Below, one piece after another: positions 9,107 to 17,863 of a stretch of 64,000 bases of DNA. The DNA is from Xenorhabdus doucetiae. GTDB taxonomy: Bacteria > Pseudomonadota > Gammaproteobacteria > Enterobacterales > Enterobacteriaceae. The stretch spans positions 186,001-250,000 of the forward strand of contig NZ_FO704550.1 in NCBI RefSeq assembly GCF_000968195.1, in the 5' to 3' direction. The notes below the pieces were generated by a model. That model was not told the origin of the DNA. It did no database searches and was given only the letters and a program-made list of their open reading frames with translations. Numbering within the stretch: the first letter of the stretch is position 1; every line of letters begins with the position of its first letter. A program made the translations under genes and the position numbers.

Positions 9107-10630
9107 TTAAGCGCGATCTTCCCAATCCTGGGCACGGGCAACGGCTTTTTTCCAACCATTATATTTGTGGTTACGTTCAGTCGTTTCGATGCTTGGGCGG
9201 AACTCTTTTTCGATGACCGCTTTGCTTTTCACTTCATCCAGATCCCGCCAGAACCCGACGGCCAAACCGGCAAGGAAAGCCGCACCTAACGCTGTACTCT
9301 CACGCACTTCCGGGCGCTCTACACGGGTGCCGAGAATATCAGACTGGAACTGCATCAGGAAATTGTTGGCGACAGCACCGCCATCGACGCGCAGGGATTG
9401 CAGGCGTGTTCCTGCATCAGCCTGCATCGCGTCCAAGACATCACGGGTTTGGTAAGCGATGGATTCCAGGGTGGCTCGAATAATGTGGTTGCTATTGGCG
9501 CCACGGGTCAGGCCGAAAATCGCCCCACGGGCGTAAGGGTCCCAATACGGTGCACCAAGGCCGGTAAAGGCAGGAACGACATAAACGCCATTGCTGTCTT
9601 TGACTTTGGTCGCGAAGTACTCTGAATCTGCGGCATCCGCAATGAGTTTCAGTTCATCACGCAGCCATTGAATGGATGCGCCGCCAACAAATACCGCGCC
9701 TTCCAGTGCATAATTGACTTCACCGCGCGGGCCACAGGCAATCGTTGTCAACAGGCCATGATTGGAACGAACGGCGTCTTTGCCGGTGTTCATGAGCAGG
9801 AAACAGCCGGTGCCGTAAGTATTTTTTGCCATTCCGGGGTGCACGCACAGTTGCCCATATAATGCGGCCTGTTGGTCACCGGCGATACCCGCGATAGGAA
9901 TGCGCGTGCCGCCTTTACCGCCGATATTGGTTTGGCCATAAACCTCGGAGGACGCAGCGACTTTGGGCAGCATAACGCGAGGTATTCCCAACTCATCAAG
10001 GATTTTCTGATCCCAGTCGAGATTATGGATATTGAACAACATGGTACGGGAGGCATTGGTGTAATCGGTCACGTGTACGCGCCCCTGAGTCATTTTCCAG
10101 ACCAGCCAGGTATCGACTGTACCGAATAACAGTTCACCATTTTCAGCACGATGGCGGACACCTTCAACATTGTCCAAAATCCACTTTATTTTCGTCCCGG
10201 AGAAGTAAGGGTCAACCACCAAACCGGTATTGTGACGGATATATTCTTCCAGGCCGTCTCTCTGTTTCAGTTTGGTGCAAATGTCTGCGGTCCGGCGGCA
10301 TTGCCACACAATCGCGTTATAAACCGGTTTACCCGTTTCTCTTTCCCAAACAATGGTGGTTTCCCGTTGGTTAGTGATGCCAATGCTGGCAATTTGGTCA
10401 GAACTGATATCCGCTTTTGCCAGCACTTCCACTAAGGTGGAGCTTTGGCTTGCCCAGATCTCCATCGGATCGTGTTCCACCCAGCCGGGTTTGGGATAAA
10501 TTTGCGGGAATTCACGTTGTGAGATGCAGACAATATTGGCATTGTGATCCAGTACAACGGCCCGTGAACTGGTTGTGCCCTGATCCAAAGCAACGATATA
10601 TTTTTTTTCAGTCATATTTTCTGTAGTCAT
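9107..10630 (-). CDS. glpK: Glycerol kinase
   Basis: It phosphorylates glycerol to sn-glycerol 3-phosphate after uptake through GlpF. The FGGY-kinase features are DQGTTSSRA at the N-terminus, NQRETT, AGDQQAALYGQ and GTGCFLLMNTG. It has 507 residues from the ATG at 10630, which has AGG about 8 bases upstream; a second ATG at 10615 (MTEKKYIVALDQ) aligns with the E. coli start and is equally possible. It follows glpF with a 19-base gap, so the pair is an operon. In E. coli, FBP and EIIA-Glc inhibit the enzyme. Confidence 0.96.
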   Translation of the reverse strand: MTTENMTEKKYIVALDQGTTSSRAVVLDHNANIVCISQREFPQIYPKPGWVEHDPMEIWASQSSTLVEVLAKADISSDQIASIGITNQRETTIVWERETGKPVYNAIVWQCRRTADICTKLKQRDGLEEYIRHNTGLVVDPYFSGTKIKWILDNVEGVRHRAENGELLFGTVDTWLVWKMTQGRVHVTDYTNASRTMLFNIHNLDWDQKILDELGIPRVMLPKVAASSEVYGQTNIGGKGGTRIPIAGIAGDQQAALYGQLCVHPGMAKNTYGTGCFLLMNTGKDAVRSNHGLLTTIACGPRGEVNYALEGAVFVGGASIQWLRDELKLIADAADSEYFATKVKDSNGVYVVPAFTGLGAPYWDPYARGAIFGLTRGANSNHIIRATLESIAYQTRDVLDAMQADAGTRLQSLRVDGGAVANNFLMQFQSDILGTRVERPEVRESTALGAAFLAGLAVGFWRDLDEVKSKAVIEKEFRPSIETTERNHKYNGWKKAVARAQDWEDRA

Positions 10631-10649
10631 AACGATAACCTGGTTTTAT

Positions 10650-11447
10650 TCAATTATGGCGCGGTAAATGGCGAGTAATCAGTTTGCGGTAGCCAAAAGC
10701 ACCTAAAATCGCGCCAACAATAGGCGCTACCAATGGAACAAGGCAATAAGGAATATCCCGGCCTCCGGTTAGGGCAATCTCTCCCCAGCCAGCCAAATAA
10801 GCCACTAATTTGGGGCCGAAGTCACGGGCTGGGTTCAGGGCGAATCCAGTCAGAGGGCCAAATGAACCCCCGATCACTGCAATGAGAATGCCGATTAACA
10901 GCGGTGCCAAAGGCCCCCGTGGCAGGCCATTACCATCATCTGTCAGCGACAGGATCAGGCACAGCAAAACGGCCGCGATGATCACTTCAACGATAAACGC
11001 ATGGAGTACGGAGATCTGGGCGGCAGGGTAAGTAGAGAAAACGCCGGCGGTAAAGAGACTTTCCTGCGAGCCGCGAACGATGTTGTGAACTTGCTCATAA
11101 TCCAGGAAAAGGTTGTAATACATCATGTAGATGATGAGTGCTGCGACAAAGCCACCGAACATTTGGGCAACGATGTAAGGCAACACTTTTTTTCTGTCGA
11201 AGTTGGCAAACAGGCATAAAGCAAGGGTAACAGCAGGGTTAAGATGCGCGCCTGAAACGCCGGCAGTGAGATAAACTGCTAAGGCGACACCCAAGCCCCA
11301 AATAATGCTGATTTCCCATAAGCCCAGTTGTGCTCCTGCGATCCGGGCAGCAGCAACGCAGCCTAAGCCAAAAAAAACGAGCAATGCAGTTCCTAGAAAT
11401 TCGGAAATGCATTGACCTGATAGTGTGGGAGTTGTGGTCTGGCTCAT
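10650..11447 (-). CDS. glpF: Glycerol uptake facilitator (aquaglyceroporin)
   Basis: This MIP-family inner-membrane channel lets glycerol diffuse in. It has 265 residues (E. coli 281). Both NPA pore motifs are present: HLNPAVTLAL (about 70) and ALNPARDFGPK (about 205). The second carries the Arg/Asp typical of glycerol facilitators rather than water channels. It is first in the glpFK operon. Confidence 0.95.
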   Translation of the reverse strand: MSQTTTPTLSGQCISEFLGTALLVFFGLGCVAAARIAGAQLGLWEISIIWGLGVALAVYLTAGVSGAHLNPAVTLALCLFANFDRKKVLPYIVAQMFGGFVAALIIYMMYYNLFLDYEQVHNIVRGSQESLFTAGVFSTYPAAQISVLHAFIVEVIIAAVLLCLILSLTDDGNGLPRGPLAPLLIGILIAVIGGSFGPLTGFALNPARDFGPKLVAYLAGWGEIALTGGRDIPYCLVPLVAPIVGAILGAFGYRKLITRHLPRHN

Positions 11448-11632
11448 TTCTATATCCTATAAAAAAGTACAGGGGGGAGAGTAATTATTAGTCCCTTCTT
11501 ATGTACTAAGAGAAAGGTGCCTGTGAATTTATCGTTAATGCGCGTAAACGAGAAATAGCGAAATTGAAATCTGCGTGTTGCGTCAACAAAATGAGCGAAT
11601 TCGCATTTGTTTGGTGTTTTATTGAACTTGCC

Positions 11633-11654
11633 AAATGTGATCTTATAAACATTT
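11633..11654 (-). promoter_or_regulatory. CRP-like binding site upstream of glpF
   Basis: AAATGTGATCT at 11633-11643 matches the left half of the CRP consensus exactly and is followed by a weaker right half ending ACATTT; 17 of 22 positions agree by hand comparison. It lies about 185 bases upstream of the glpF start, in the 316-base glpF-zapB gap, which holds no convincing gene. glpFK is CRP-activated in E. coli. GlpR operators may also be present, but I could not assign them. Confidence 0.5.
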
Positions 11655-11763
11655 GGGTTTGGTCACTATATTTCGCGTTATGCCGCACATTGAAAGGATG
11701 AAACTAGACAGACGTTAATAGGCTAAATACAATCAATACATTGCTTACAAGAGGGGCCCCAGA

Positions 11764-12006
11764 ATGTCATTTGAAGTTTTTGAAAAACTAGAATCTAAAG
11801 TTCAGCAGGCGATTGATACCATCACTTTGCTGCAAATGGAAATTGAAGAATTAAAAGAAAAGAATGCAGTCTTATCTCAGGACGTCCAGAATATGACCGA
11901 CAGCCGTGAATCTCTGGTACGTGAAAATGAGCAGCTCAAACAAGAACAATCAGCATGGCAAGAGCGCTTACGCACCTTGTTGGGTAAGATGGAAGATGTA
12001 CAATAA
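11764..12006 (+). CDS. zapB: Cell division protein ZapB
   Basis: ZapB is a small coiled-coil protein that stabilises the Z-ring through ZapA and links it to MatP. It has 80 residues (E. coli 81) and is almost wholly heptad-like: MSFEVFEKLESKVQQAIDTI, then runs of Glu/Leu/Lys to the end. A ribosome-binding AAGAGGGG precedes the ATG. It is followed by a short GC stem and T-run, then convergent rraA, as in E. coli. Confidence 0.94.
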   Translation: MSFEVFEKLESKVQQAIDTITLLQMEIEELKEKNAVLSQDVQNMTDSRESLVRENEQLKQEQSAWQERLRTLLGKMEDVQ

Positions 12007-12029
12007 GGTATCCAATGGCTTAGTTGAAA

Positions 12030-12055
12030 AAGGGCGATAATTGCGCCCTTTTTTT
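12030..12055 (+). terminator. Rho-independent terminator of zapB
   Basis: Stem AAGGGCG / CGCCCTT with a 7-base loop and a T7 tail, 24 bases after the zapB stop. Confidence 0.8.
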
Positions 12056-12575
12056 ACATTTGATCATCGTCGCTGTCTACATCAGGTTCTTCGTCAATCT
12101 CCAGAGGGACATCGGATAACACGATGCCGGTATTGTCTGCGTAGAGATAATCACCGGAGAAGAAGGTAACCCCACCGAAATTCACCCTAATATCGCTTTC
12201 TCCCGCCCCTTCACTATTGGAGCCGGCAGGAATGGCAGCCATCGCTTGAATACCAATATCAAGCTCTGCGAGATAATCAACCTGACGCACGGCGCCATAG
12301 ACGACAATGCCTTCCCACTCATTATTGGCAGCCAGTTGAGCCAGTTCTGCATCAACGAGTGCCTTGCGTACCGATCCACCACCATCGACGAGCAAAATGC
12401 GACCATGACCGTTTTCTTCAAGTAAATCATAAAGCAGGCCATTGTCTTCAAAACATTTCACCGTGATGATCTGACCACCAAATGAAGTACGCCCACCAAA
12501 GTTGGAGAAGAGTGGCTCCACCACGTTTATATCATCTTGATATATATCACAAAGTTCGGAAGTATCATATTTCAT
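12054..12575 (-). CDS. rraA: Regulator of ribonuclease E activity A
   Basis: RraA forms a ring that binds RNase E and inhibits mRNA decay. The start is MKYDTSELCDIYQDDINVVE, aligning with E. coli; a longer in-frame reading from 12647 has no family match. It has 173 residues, about 12 more than E. coli, with an acidic tail (EIDEEPDVDSDDDQ). The core includes FGGRTSFGGQI, LLVDGGGSVRKALVD and GIVVYGAVRQVD. It sits between zapB and menA as in E. coli. Confidence 0.93.
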   Translation of the reverse strand: MKYDTSELCDIYQDDINVVEPLFSNFGGRTSFGGQIITVKCFEDNGLLYDLLEENGHGRILLVDGGGSVRKALVDAELAQLAANNEWEGIVVYGAVRQVDYLAELDIGIQAMAAIPAGSNSEGAGESDIRVNFGGVTFFSGDYLYADNTGIVLSDVPLEIDEEPDVDSDDDQM

Positions 12576-12683
12576 GGGATTGACGTCTGGTTTATGCAAG
12601 GAACGGACAGTATATCCTTTTAAAGCGGGTGTTGGCAAAATCATCAATCTTAAAACTTATGTGTAAAATTGATGCCTACTCGC

Positions 12684-13619
12684 TTAATTAAATACCAATC
12701 CAATGGAAAACAGAATATTGGTCAATAAGGCCGCTTTGACCATTTGTACCAGTTTGGGACGCATCCCTTCCGGTGTGGGATCACGCAGCACTTGCGCGAT
12801 ATGTTTCAACAACAGGGGAAAAGCGAGCAAGAACAACCAGCTCAACCCACCATTCCGGTACAGGAGCGTGAAGCTCACCAGACAGAGCATGGCAGTGACC
12901 AGAAGGACGGCATGGTAACAGCGCGCCTTTTTTCCTCCCAACCGGACAGCCAGCGTATTTTTACCATTTTGGCGGTCACTGTCGATATCGCGTAAGTTAT
13001 TGATGTTCAAAACTGCGACGGAGAGTAAGCCACTGGCGGTTGCGGGCAAAAGCGTGTTGATGGAAAAATCACCGACTTGCAGATAGTAAGTCCCCAGTAC
13101 ACTTAAGTAGCCAAAGAAAATCAGCACGGAAATATCCCCCAATCCCAGATAGCCATAAGGACGAGTTCCCACCGTATAAGTGATCGCCGCGACAATCGCC
13201 AGTAGCCCCAGAGCCAGGAAACCCACTATGTCGCTTGGGCTATTGCAGGCGACAGCAATAAGGGAAATGCCGGATAAACAAGCGAGCAGCACGGTGATCT
13301 TCAAGGCATTTTTCATCTGTTTGGCGCTAATCAGACCTTTTTGCATGCCCCGCAGCGGGCCAAGGCGTTCTTCGGTATCACTGCCTTTGACCACATCACC
13401 GTAATCATTGGCAAGATTGGACAGAATTTGCAGTATGGCGGCGGTTAATAACGCCAGTAACGCGACAGGCCATTTGAAATGCCCTGCCCATGATGCAAGG
13501 GCCGAACCCGTTATGACGGCAGCAACGGCCAGTGGCAGCGTTTTGGGGCGTAAACTTTCCAGCCATGCCTGTATCGGGCTGATAGACGTTGTTGAGCTCA
13601 TATTGTCACTGTTTGTCAT
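12684..13619 (-). CDS. menA: 1,4-dihydroxy-2-naphthoate octaprenyltransferase
   Basis: This UbiA-family membrane enzyme prenylates DHNA to demethylmenaquinone. It has 311 residues with about eight or nine transmembrane segments. The prenyl-diphosphate/Mg site is NLANDYGDVVKGSD (about 68-81), and the second Asp-rich loop is NNLRDIDSDRQNGK (about 206-219). The start ATG at 13619 gives a short extra N-terminus, and the ATG at 13601 (MSSTTSISPIQAWLESLRP) is an alternative. It is downstream of hslU, behind a terminator. Confidence 0.94.
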   Translation of the reverse strand: MTNSDNMSSTTSISPIQAWLESLRPKTLPLAVAAVITGSALASWAGHFKWPVALLALLTAAILQILSNLANDYGDVVKGSDTEERLGPLRGMQKGLISAKQMKNALKITVLLACLSGISLIAVACNSPSDIVGFLALGLLAIVAAITYTVGTRPYGYLGLGDISVLIFFGYLSVLGTYYLQVGDFSINTLLPATASGLLSVAVLNINNLRDIDSDRQNGKNTLAVRLGGKKARCYHAVLLVTAMLCLVSFTLLYRNGGLSWLFLLAFPLLLKHIAQVLRDPTPEGMRPKLVQMVKAALLTNILFSIGLVFN

Positions 13620-13679
13620 TATGAATGGGGTAATAAAATGTTGGTGTAATAAATTTTATACCATCGAAGATAGCGAAAA

Positions 13680-13698
13680 GGGAGGCTAAAAGCCTCCC
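13680..13698 (-). terminator. Terminator of hslVU
   Basis: A 7-bp perfect stem GGGAGGC / GCCTCCC with a 5-base loop. On the minus strand it is followed by TTTTCGC, just after the hslU stop. Confidence 0.7.
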
Positions 13699-13733
13699 AT
13701 TTTTGCGATTTCTTATGATGCCAAGATAACGGA

Positions 13734-15065
13734 TTATAAAATAAATCGGCTCAAATCTTCATCGGCAACCAGTTCGTCCAAGTGCTCTTTGACGTAATCC
13801 GCATTGATTTCAACGAATTGACCTTGACGTTCACTGGCATCGAAAGAGATATCTTCCATCATGCGCTCAAGCACGGTGTGCAGACGACGGGCACCAATGT
13901 TCTCAGTGGTTTCATTCACTTGCCATGCAGCTTCGGCAATTTTACGGATACCATCAGTCGTGAATTCGATATTCATGCCTTCCGTTGCCATCAGGGCTTT
14001 GTACTGTTCAGTCAGTGAAGCATTAGGCTCGGTCAGGATACGTTCAAAATCTTCCGTGGTCAGGGCCTGCAATTCAACGCGGATTGGCAAGCGGCCTTGA
14101 AGTTCTGGGATCAGATCGGAAGGGCTGGCAACCTGGAAGGCGCCGGAAGCGATAAACAGGATGTGATCCGTTTTGACCATGCCGTGTTTGGTGGAAACGG
14201 TACAGCCTTCAACCAGCGGCAGCAGATCGCGCTGAACCCCTTCACGGGAAACATCCGGGCCGGAAGTTTGGCCGCGTTTACAAATTTTATCGATCTCATC
14301 AATGAAAACGATGCCATGTTGTTCAACGGCATCAATCGCCTGTTGTTTCAGTTCTTCAGGATTGACCAGTTTTGCGGCTTCTTCTTCGATCAGCAGCTTG
14401 AATGCGTCTTTGATTTTCATCTTGCGACTTTTTTGACGCTGACCTGCCAGGTTTTGGAACATGGATTGCAACTGATTCGTCATATCTTCCATGCCCGGCG
14501 GTGCCATGATTTCAACACCAACCGGCGCGGCTGAAACTTCGATTTCAATTTCTTTATCGTCTAACTGGCCTTCACGTAATTTCTTGCGGAATGCCTGACG
14601 GGTTGAAGATGGCTCAGATTGGGATTCTGTCTGTCCCCAATTATTTTTTGCCGGTGGCAGCAGGACATCCAGAATACGCTCTTCGGCCAATTCTTCTGCA
14701 CGATAACGATTTTTCTCAATGGATTGCAGACGCACCATTTTGACGGCGGCATCAGTGAGATCACGGATAATGGAATCGACTTCTTTACCGACATAGCCCA
14801 CTTCGGTGAATTTCGTCGCTTCAACCTTGATAAAAGGCGCGTTGGCCAGTTTTGCCAGACGGCGGGCAATCTCGGTTTTACCGACACCGGTTGGACCGAT
14901 CATCAGAATATTTTTAGGCGTGACTTCATGGCGCAGTGATTCATCTAACTGCATGCGACGCCAGCGGTTACGCAGGGCAATAGCAACCGCACGTTTTGCT
15001 TTGTCCTGACCAATAATGTGATTGTTGAGTTCGCTGACAATTTCGCGAGGAGTCATTTCAGACAT
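13734..15065 (-). CDS. hslU: HslUV protease ATPase subunit HslU (ClpY)
   Basis: It is the AAA+ unfoldase that feeds substrates to HslV. It has 443 residues, as in E. coli. The Walker A motif is GPTGVGKTEIARRL (about 57-70) and Walker B is GIVFIDEIDKI (about 250-260). The variable I-domain lies between (about 110-240). The C-terminal tail ends RFIL, the part that docks into HslV. It starts 11 bases after hslV, and the two form a heat-shock operon. Confidence 0.97.
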   Translation of the reverse strand: MSEMTPREIVSELNNHIIGQDKAKRAVAIALRNRWRRMQLDESLRHEVTPKNILMIGPTGVGKTEIARRLAKLANAPFIKVEATKFTEVGYVGKEVDSIIRDLTDAAVKMVRLQSIEKNRYRAEELAEERILDVLLPPAKNNWGQTESQSEPSSTRQAFRKKLREGQLDDKEIEIEVSAAPVGVEIMAPPGMEDMTNQLQSMFQNLAGQRQKSRKMKIKDAFKLLIEEEAAKLVNPEELKQQAIDAVEQHGIVFIDEIDKICKRGQTSGPDVSREGVQRDLLPLVEGCTVSTKHGMVKTDHILFIASGAFQVASPSDLIPELQGRLPIRVELQALTTEDFERILTEPNASLTEQYKALMATEGMNIEFTTDGIRKIAEAAWQVNETTENIGARRLHTVLERMMEDISFDASERQGQFVEINADYVKEHLDELVADEDLSRFIL

Positions 15066-15076
15066 ACTATCTATCC

Positions 15077-15607
15077 TTACGCTTTCGAAGGCAGTTCTTC
15101 AAAGTTGTGATTATGGTTGGTGTAGATGCAGATATCGCCGGCGATAGTCAGAGCGCGCTCTGCGATTTCTCTGGCGCTGAGTTCGGTGGTTTCCAGCATG
15201 GCGCGGGCAGCCGCCTGTGCGTATGACCCGCCGGAACCAATGGCGATCAGGTCATTCTCTGGCTGAATCACATCACCGTTACCGGTAATGATCAGAGAAG
15301 CATTTTCATCGGCGACAGCAAGCAGGGCTTCCAGCTTGCGCAGCATGCGATCCGTTCGCCAGTCTTTGGCGAGTTCAACGGCAGCTTTGGTCAGGTGCCC
15401 TTGATGCATTTCGAGTTTTCGTTCAAACAGCTCGAACAGCGTGAACGCATCAGCAGTACCGCCGGCAAAACCCGCGATGACTTTGTCATTGTAAAGGCGG
15501 CGGACTTTGCGGACATTGCCTTTCATAACGGTATGGCCCATTGTTGCTTGTCCATCACCACCGATGACGACTTTGCCATTACGGCGAACACTTACGATTG
15601 TAGTCAC
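15077..15607 (-). CDS. hslV: HslUV protease peptidase subunit HslV (ClpQ)
   Basis: HslV is the proteasome-like N-terminal-threonine peptidase. The start MTTIVSVRRNGKVVIGGDGQ leaves Thr2 as the catalytic nucleophile after Met removal, with Lys in the MKGNVRKVRRL region. It has 176 residues, the same as E. coli. It is first in the hslVU operon, driven by the sigma-32-like promoter at 15721-15748. Confidence 0.97.
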   Translation of the reverse strand: MTTIVSVRRNGKVVIGGDGQATMGHTVMKGNVRKVRRLYNDKVIAGFAGGTADAFTLFELFERKLEMHQGHLTKAAVELAKDWRTDRMLRKLEALLAVADENASLIITGNGDVIQPENDLIAIGSGGSYAQAAARAMLETTELSAREIAERALTIAGDICIYTNHNHNFEELPSKA

Positions 15608-15720
15608 GAGTTAGCCCCTGGTTACAAAATAGAAGAGGGTACACACGGTGCATTCATTGTTATCCCACAATTGCCTGCGCACTGCTGATAAAAGCACCAT
15701 GTGTCAGTTATTAGGAATTA

Positions 15721-15748
15721 AGATGGGGGAGCTTTCCGCTTTTTCAAC
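15721..15748 (-). promoter_or_regulatory. Sigma-32 (heat-shock) promoter of hslVU
   Basis: On the minus strand GTTGAAA (15748-15742) and CCCCCATCT (15729-15721) are separated by about 13 bases, matching the RpoH consensus; E. coli hslVU has a very similar -10. The -35 overlaps the ftsN stop codon (15744-15746). Confidence 0.75.
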
Positions 15749-16532
15749 CCCCGGCAGGGCGGAGAATACAACCGGGGACACCCGCGGTGGCAACGCGTTC
15801 GCGCATCTTTTCAGCACTGGCTTTGTTTTTATAAGGACCAAGCACAACACGGTGCCAACTGTCTTTCGTGGTAATCTGGCTCTCAATGCCTGCGAAAGCA
15901 AGGCTGGCACGGACAGATTCCGCCTGTTCCATGGTTCGGAAAGAGCCGCATTGTAGTATCAATTTTGTCTCATTGGCTTCAGGTTTTGGCTTTTGTTCTG
16001 GCAAAGACGGTTCGGTTGGCCGTTGGGTATATTGTTGCTGTGCATAATCAGATTGATCTGGAGGATGGATCAATACCCGCGAACGTGGAACGGATTCACT
16101 ATTATAAGGCACCTCTTTCAATGAAATAGGCGGCTGGCGCATATCTGCCTGCATTTGTTCGAGTAGCTGTTTCTGTTCTGGCGTTAATTGAGGCGCTTGA
16201 TTGAACGGTTTATTCAATGGTGCATCCGGTTCCTGTAGGGAAGATTGATTAACCGGGCGATTTTCCAATTCTTTGATGTAACTCCAACGCTCTTCTGGTT
16301 TTGGTGGCAGGCCATGCCCCTTGGTTTGATGGTGGGACTGTGGGGCATTTTGTACACGTTCTTCCTGCTTATTGTGTACGATGAAATAAAGCCCACCAAT
16401 AAACGTGACCACCAAGGCCACGGCAACGGCTAATGTAGTTTTGGGTAATCCTTGAACCTGATTTTTTTTCTTACCCGTATTTTTCCGACGGGGATTGTTA
16501 CGCCCGCGACTCACATAATCTCGTTGTGCCAC
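15744..16532 (-). CDS. ftsN: Cell division protein FtsN
   Basis: FtsN is a bitopic divisome activator. It has a basic cytoplasmic N-terminus (MAQRDYVSRGRNNPRRKN), one transmembrane helix (about residues 31-52), a Gln/Pro-rich periplasmic linker, and a C-terminal SPOR peptidoglycan-binding domain (about 185-258, starting LILQCGSFRTMEQAE). It has 262 residues, against about 320 in E. coli; the difference is in the linker. It lies between cytR and hslV as in E. coli. Confidence 0.94.
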   Translation of the reverse strand: MAQRDYVSRGRNNPRRKNTGKKKNQVQGLPKTTLAVAVALVVTFIGGLYFIVHNKQEERVQNAPQSHHQTKGHGLPPKPEERWSYIKELENRPVNQSSLQEPDAPLNKPFNQAPQLTPEQKQLLEQMQADMRQPPISLKEVPYNSESVPRSRVLIHPPDQSDYAQQQYTQRPTEPSLPEQKPKPEANETKLILQCGSFRTMEQAESVRASLAFAGIESQITTKDSWHRVVLGPYKNKASAEKMRERVATAGVPGCILRPAGG

Positions 16533-16603
16533 TGTTTAATTCACTGAGTTATTAAAAGATGAAGGAATGAATAACTAATGTTACTTAACCTATTGTTATT
16601 TGC

Positions 16604-17629
16604 CTAGCTTTTAGGCGAACAAGTACTTGCACGAATGATCAATTCTGCCTCCAATAATCTTGAACCTTTAGAAACTGAGCGGCCTTGAAGTTGTTCCAGC
16701 AACAACAGAATGGAATGATGCCCAATTTCATAACGGGGCTGTTTCACTGTGGTTAGGGCTGGTTCGCAATATTGCGCGAGGTTTAAATTATCGAAACCGA
16801 CAACAGAGAGATCTTCTGGTAATTTTAATCCCATTTTTTTAGCTTGCCACATTGCGCCCATCGCCATGACATCACTATGGCAGAAAATAGCGCTTGGCGG
16901 CTTTGGCAGAGTCAGCAGGTTTTCCGCCAATGTTGCTCCGCTTTCATGGGTGAAATCACCGCGGATAATATACTCTTCACGAATCTCTTCCCCTGTGCGC
17001 CGCAACGCTTGAATGTAACCTTGCAAGCGATAGTGGCACAGTGGCATGGTTTCCGGTCCGGTAATGCAGGCAATGCGTTTGTGTCCCAGCTTTTGCAAGT
17101 GATGGGTTGCGTTGAAGGCGGCGGTCAGGTTGTCTATATGGACGGTAGGCAGTTCCAGTTCTGGTGCAAATTCATTCGCCATCACCATTGGCGGCAGGTT
17201 TTTTTGCTCTTCTTTGGAAACATTAAAAGGCATGTTGGAACCCAATAACACCATACCATCAATGCGTTTGGTGATCAGAAGATTGATAAAGGCATGTTCT
17301 TGTTGCTGCTGATGTCGGCAATCCCCGATCAGAACTAAGTAACCGTGTTTAGCCGCAGTTTCTTCAATGCCGTGAATGACGTCAGCAAAGAAAGGGTCAC
17401 TGATATTGGGAACGATAACTAAGATAGTTCTGGAATCATTGCGCCGTAAATTTTTGACCAGCTTGTGGGGATAGTAACCGACTTCCAATACCGCATTCTC
17501 AACCTTCTGGCGCGTGCGGGCAGAAACCTTATCAGGATTCATTAGGGTTCTTGATACCGTTGCGGTAGAAACGCCTGCCGCTTTGGCAACATCTTTCATA
17601 GTTGCCAATGCGCAATTCTTTTTTTCCAT
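16604..17629 (-). CDS. cytR: LacI-family transcriptional repressor CytR
   Basis: CytR represses nucleoside uptake and catabolism genes together with CRP, and cytidine relieves it. It has 341 residues, with an N-terminal LacI helix-turn-helix (MKDVAKAAGVSTATVSRTLM, residues about 11-30) and hinge NLRRNDSRTI, followed by a periplasmic-binding-protein-like effector domain. The start ATG at 17629 has a GGAGT-type site upstream. It lies between priA and ftsN as in E. coli. Confidence 0.94.
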   Translation of the reverse strand: MEKKNCALATMKDVAKAAGVSTATVSRTLMNPDKVSARTRQKVENAVLEVGYYPHKLVKNLRRNDSRTILVIVPNISDPFFADVIHGIEETAAKHGYLVLIGDCRHQQQQEHAFINLLITKRIDGMVLLGSNMPFNVSKEEQKNLPPMVMANEFAPELELPTVHIDNLTAAFNATHHLQKLGHKRIACITGPETMPLCHYRLQGYIQALRRTGEEIREEYIIRGDFTHESGATLAENLLTLPKPPSAIFCHSDVMAMGAMWQAKKMGLKLPEDLSVVGFDNLNLAQYCEPALTTVKQPRYEIGHHSILLLLEQLQGRSVSKGSRLLEAELIIRASTCSPKS

Positions 17630-17793
17630 AGTTCACTCCTCGCTTTCTACAGGCAGCGAAACGATTGCTATCCGGATTGCTAAAAAAACGCCAGTCATTC
17701 CTGAGGAGTGCTGGCGGGTTGTTTTCTACAGCAATATTAATGAGTTCATTTTAAACTGATTAATCGATCAATCCGTTACTTTGTTTACATAAA

Positions 17794-17815
17794 AAGTGTG
17801 ATATGAATCATTTCT
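17794..17815 (-). promoter_or_regulatory. CRP-like site upstream of cytR
   Basis: TGTGA (17797-17801), 6 bases, then TCATT (17808-17812) resembles a CRP site. It lies about 170 bases upstream of cytR in the 234-base priA-cytR gap. cytR is under CRP control in E. coli. The match is by eye only. Confidence 0.35.
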
Positions 17816-17863
17816 TAGAGATGCTTCGCAAATTAAAGAAATAATGGTCTCTGTTTTGCTTAC

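Noticed and set aside
11506..11688. A 60-codon minus-strand frame between glpF and zapB
   Set aside because: It overlaps the likely glpF regulatory region and CRP-like site, with no ribosome site or similarity.
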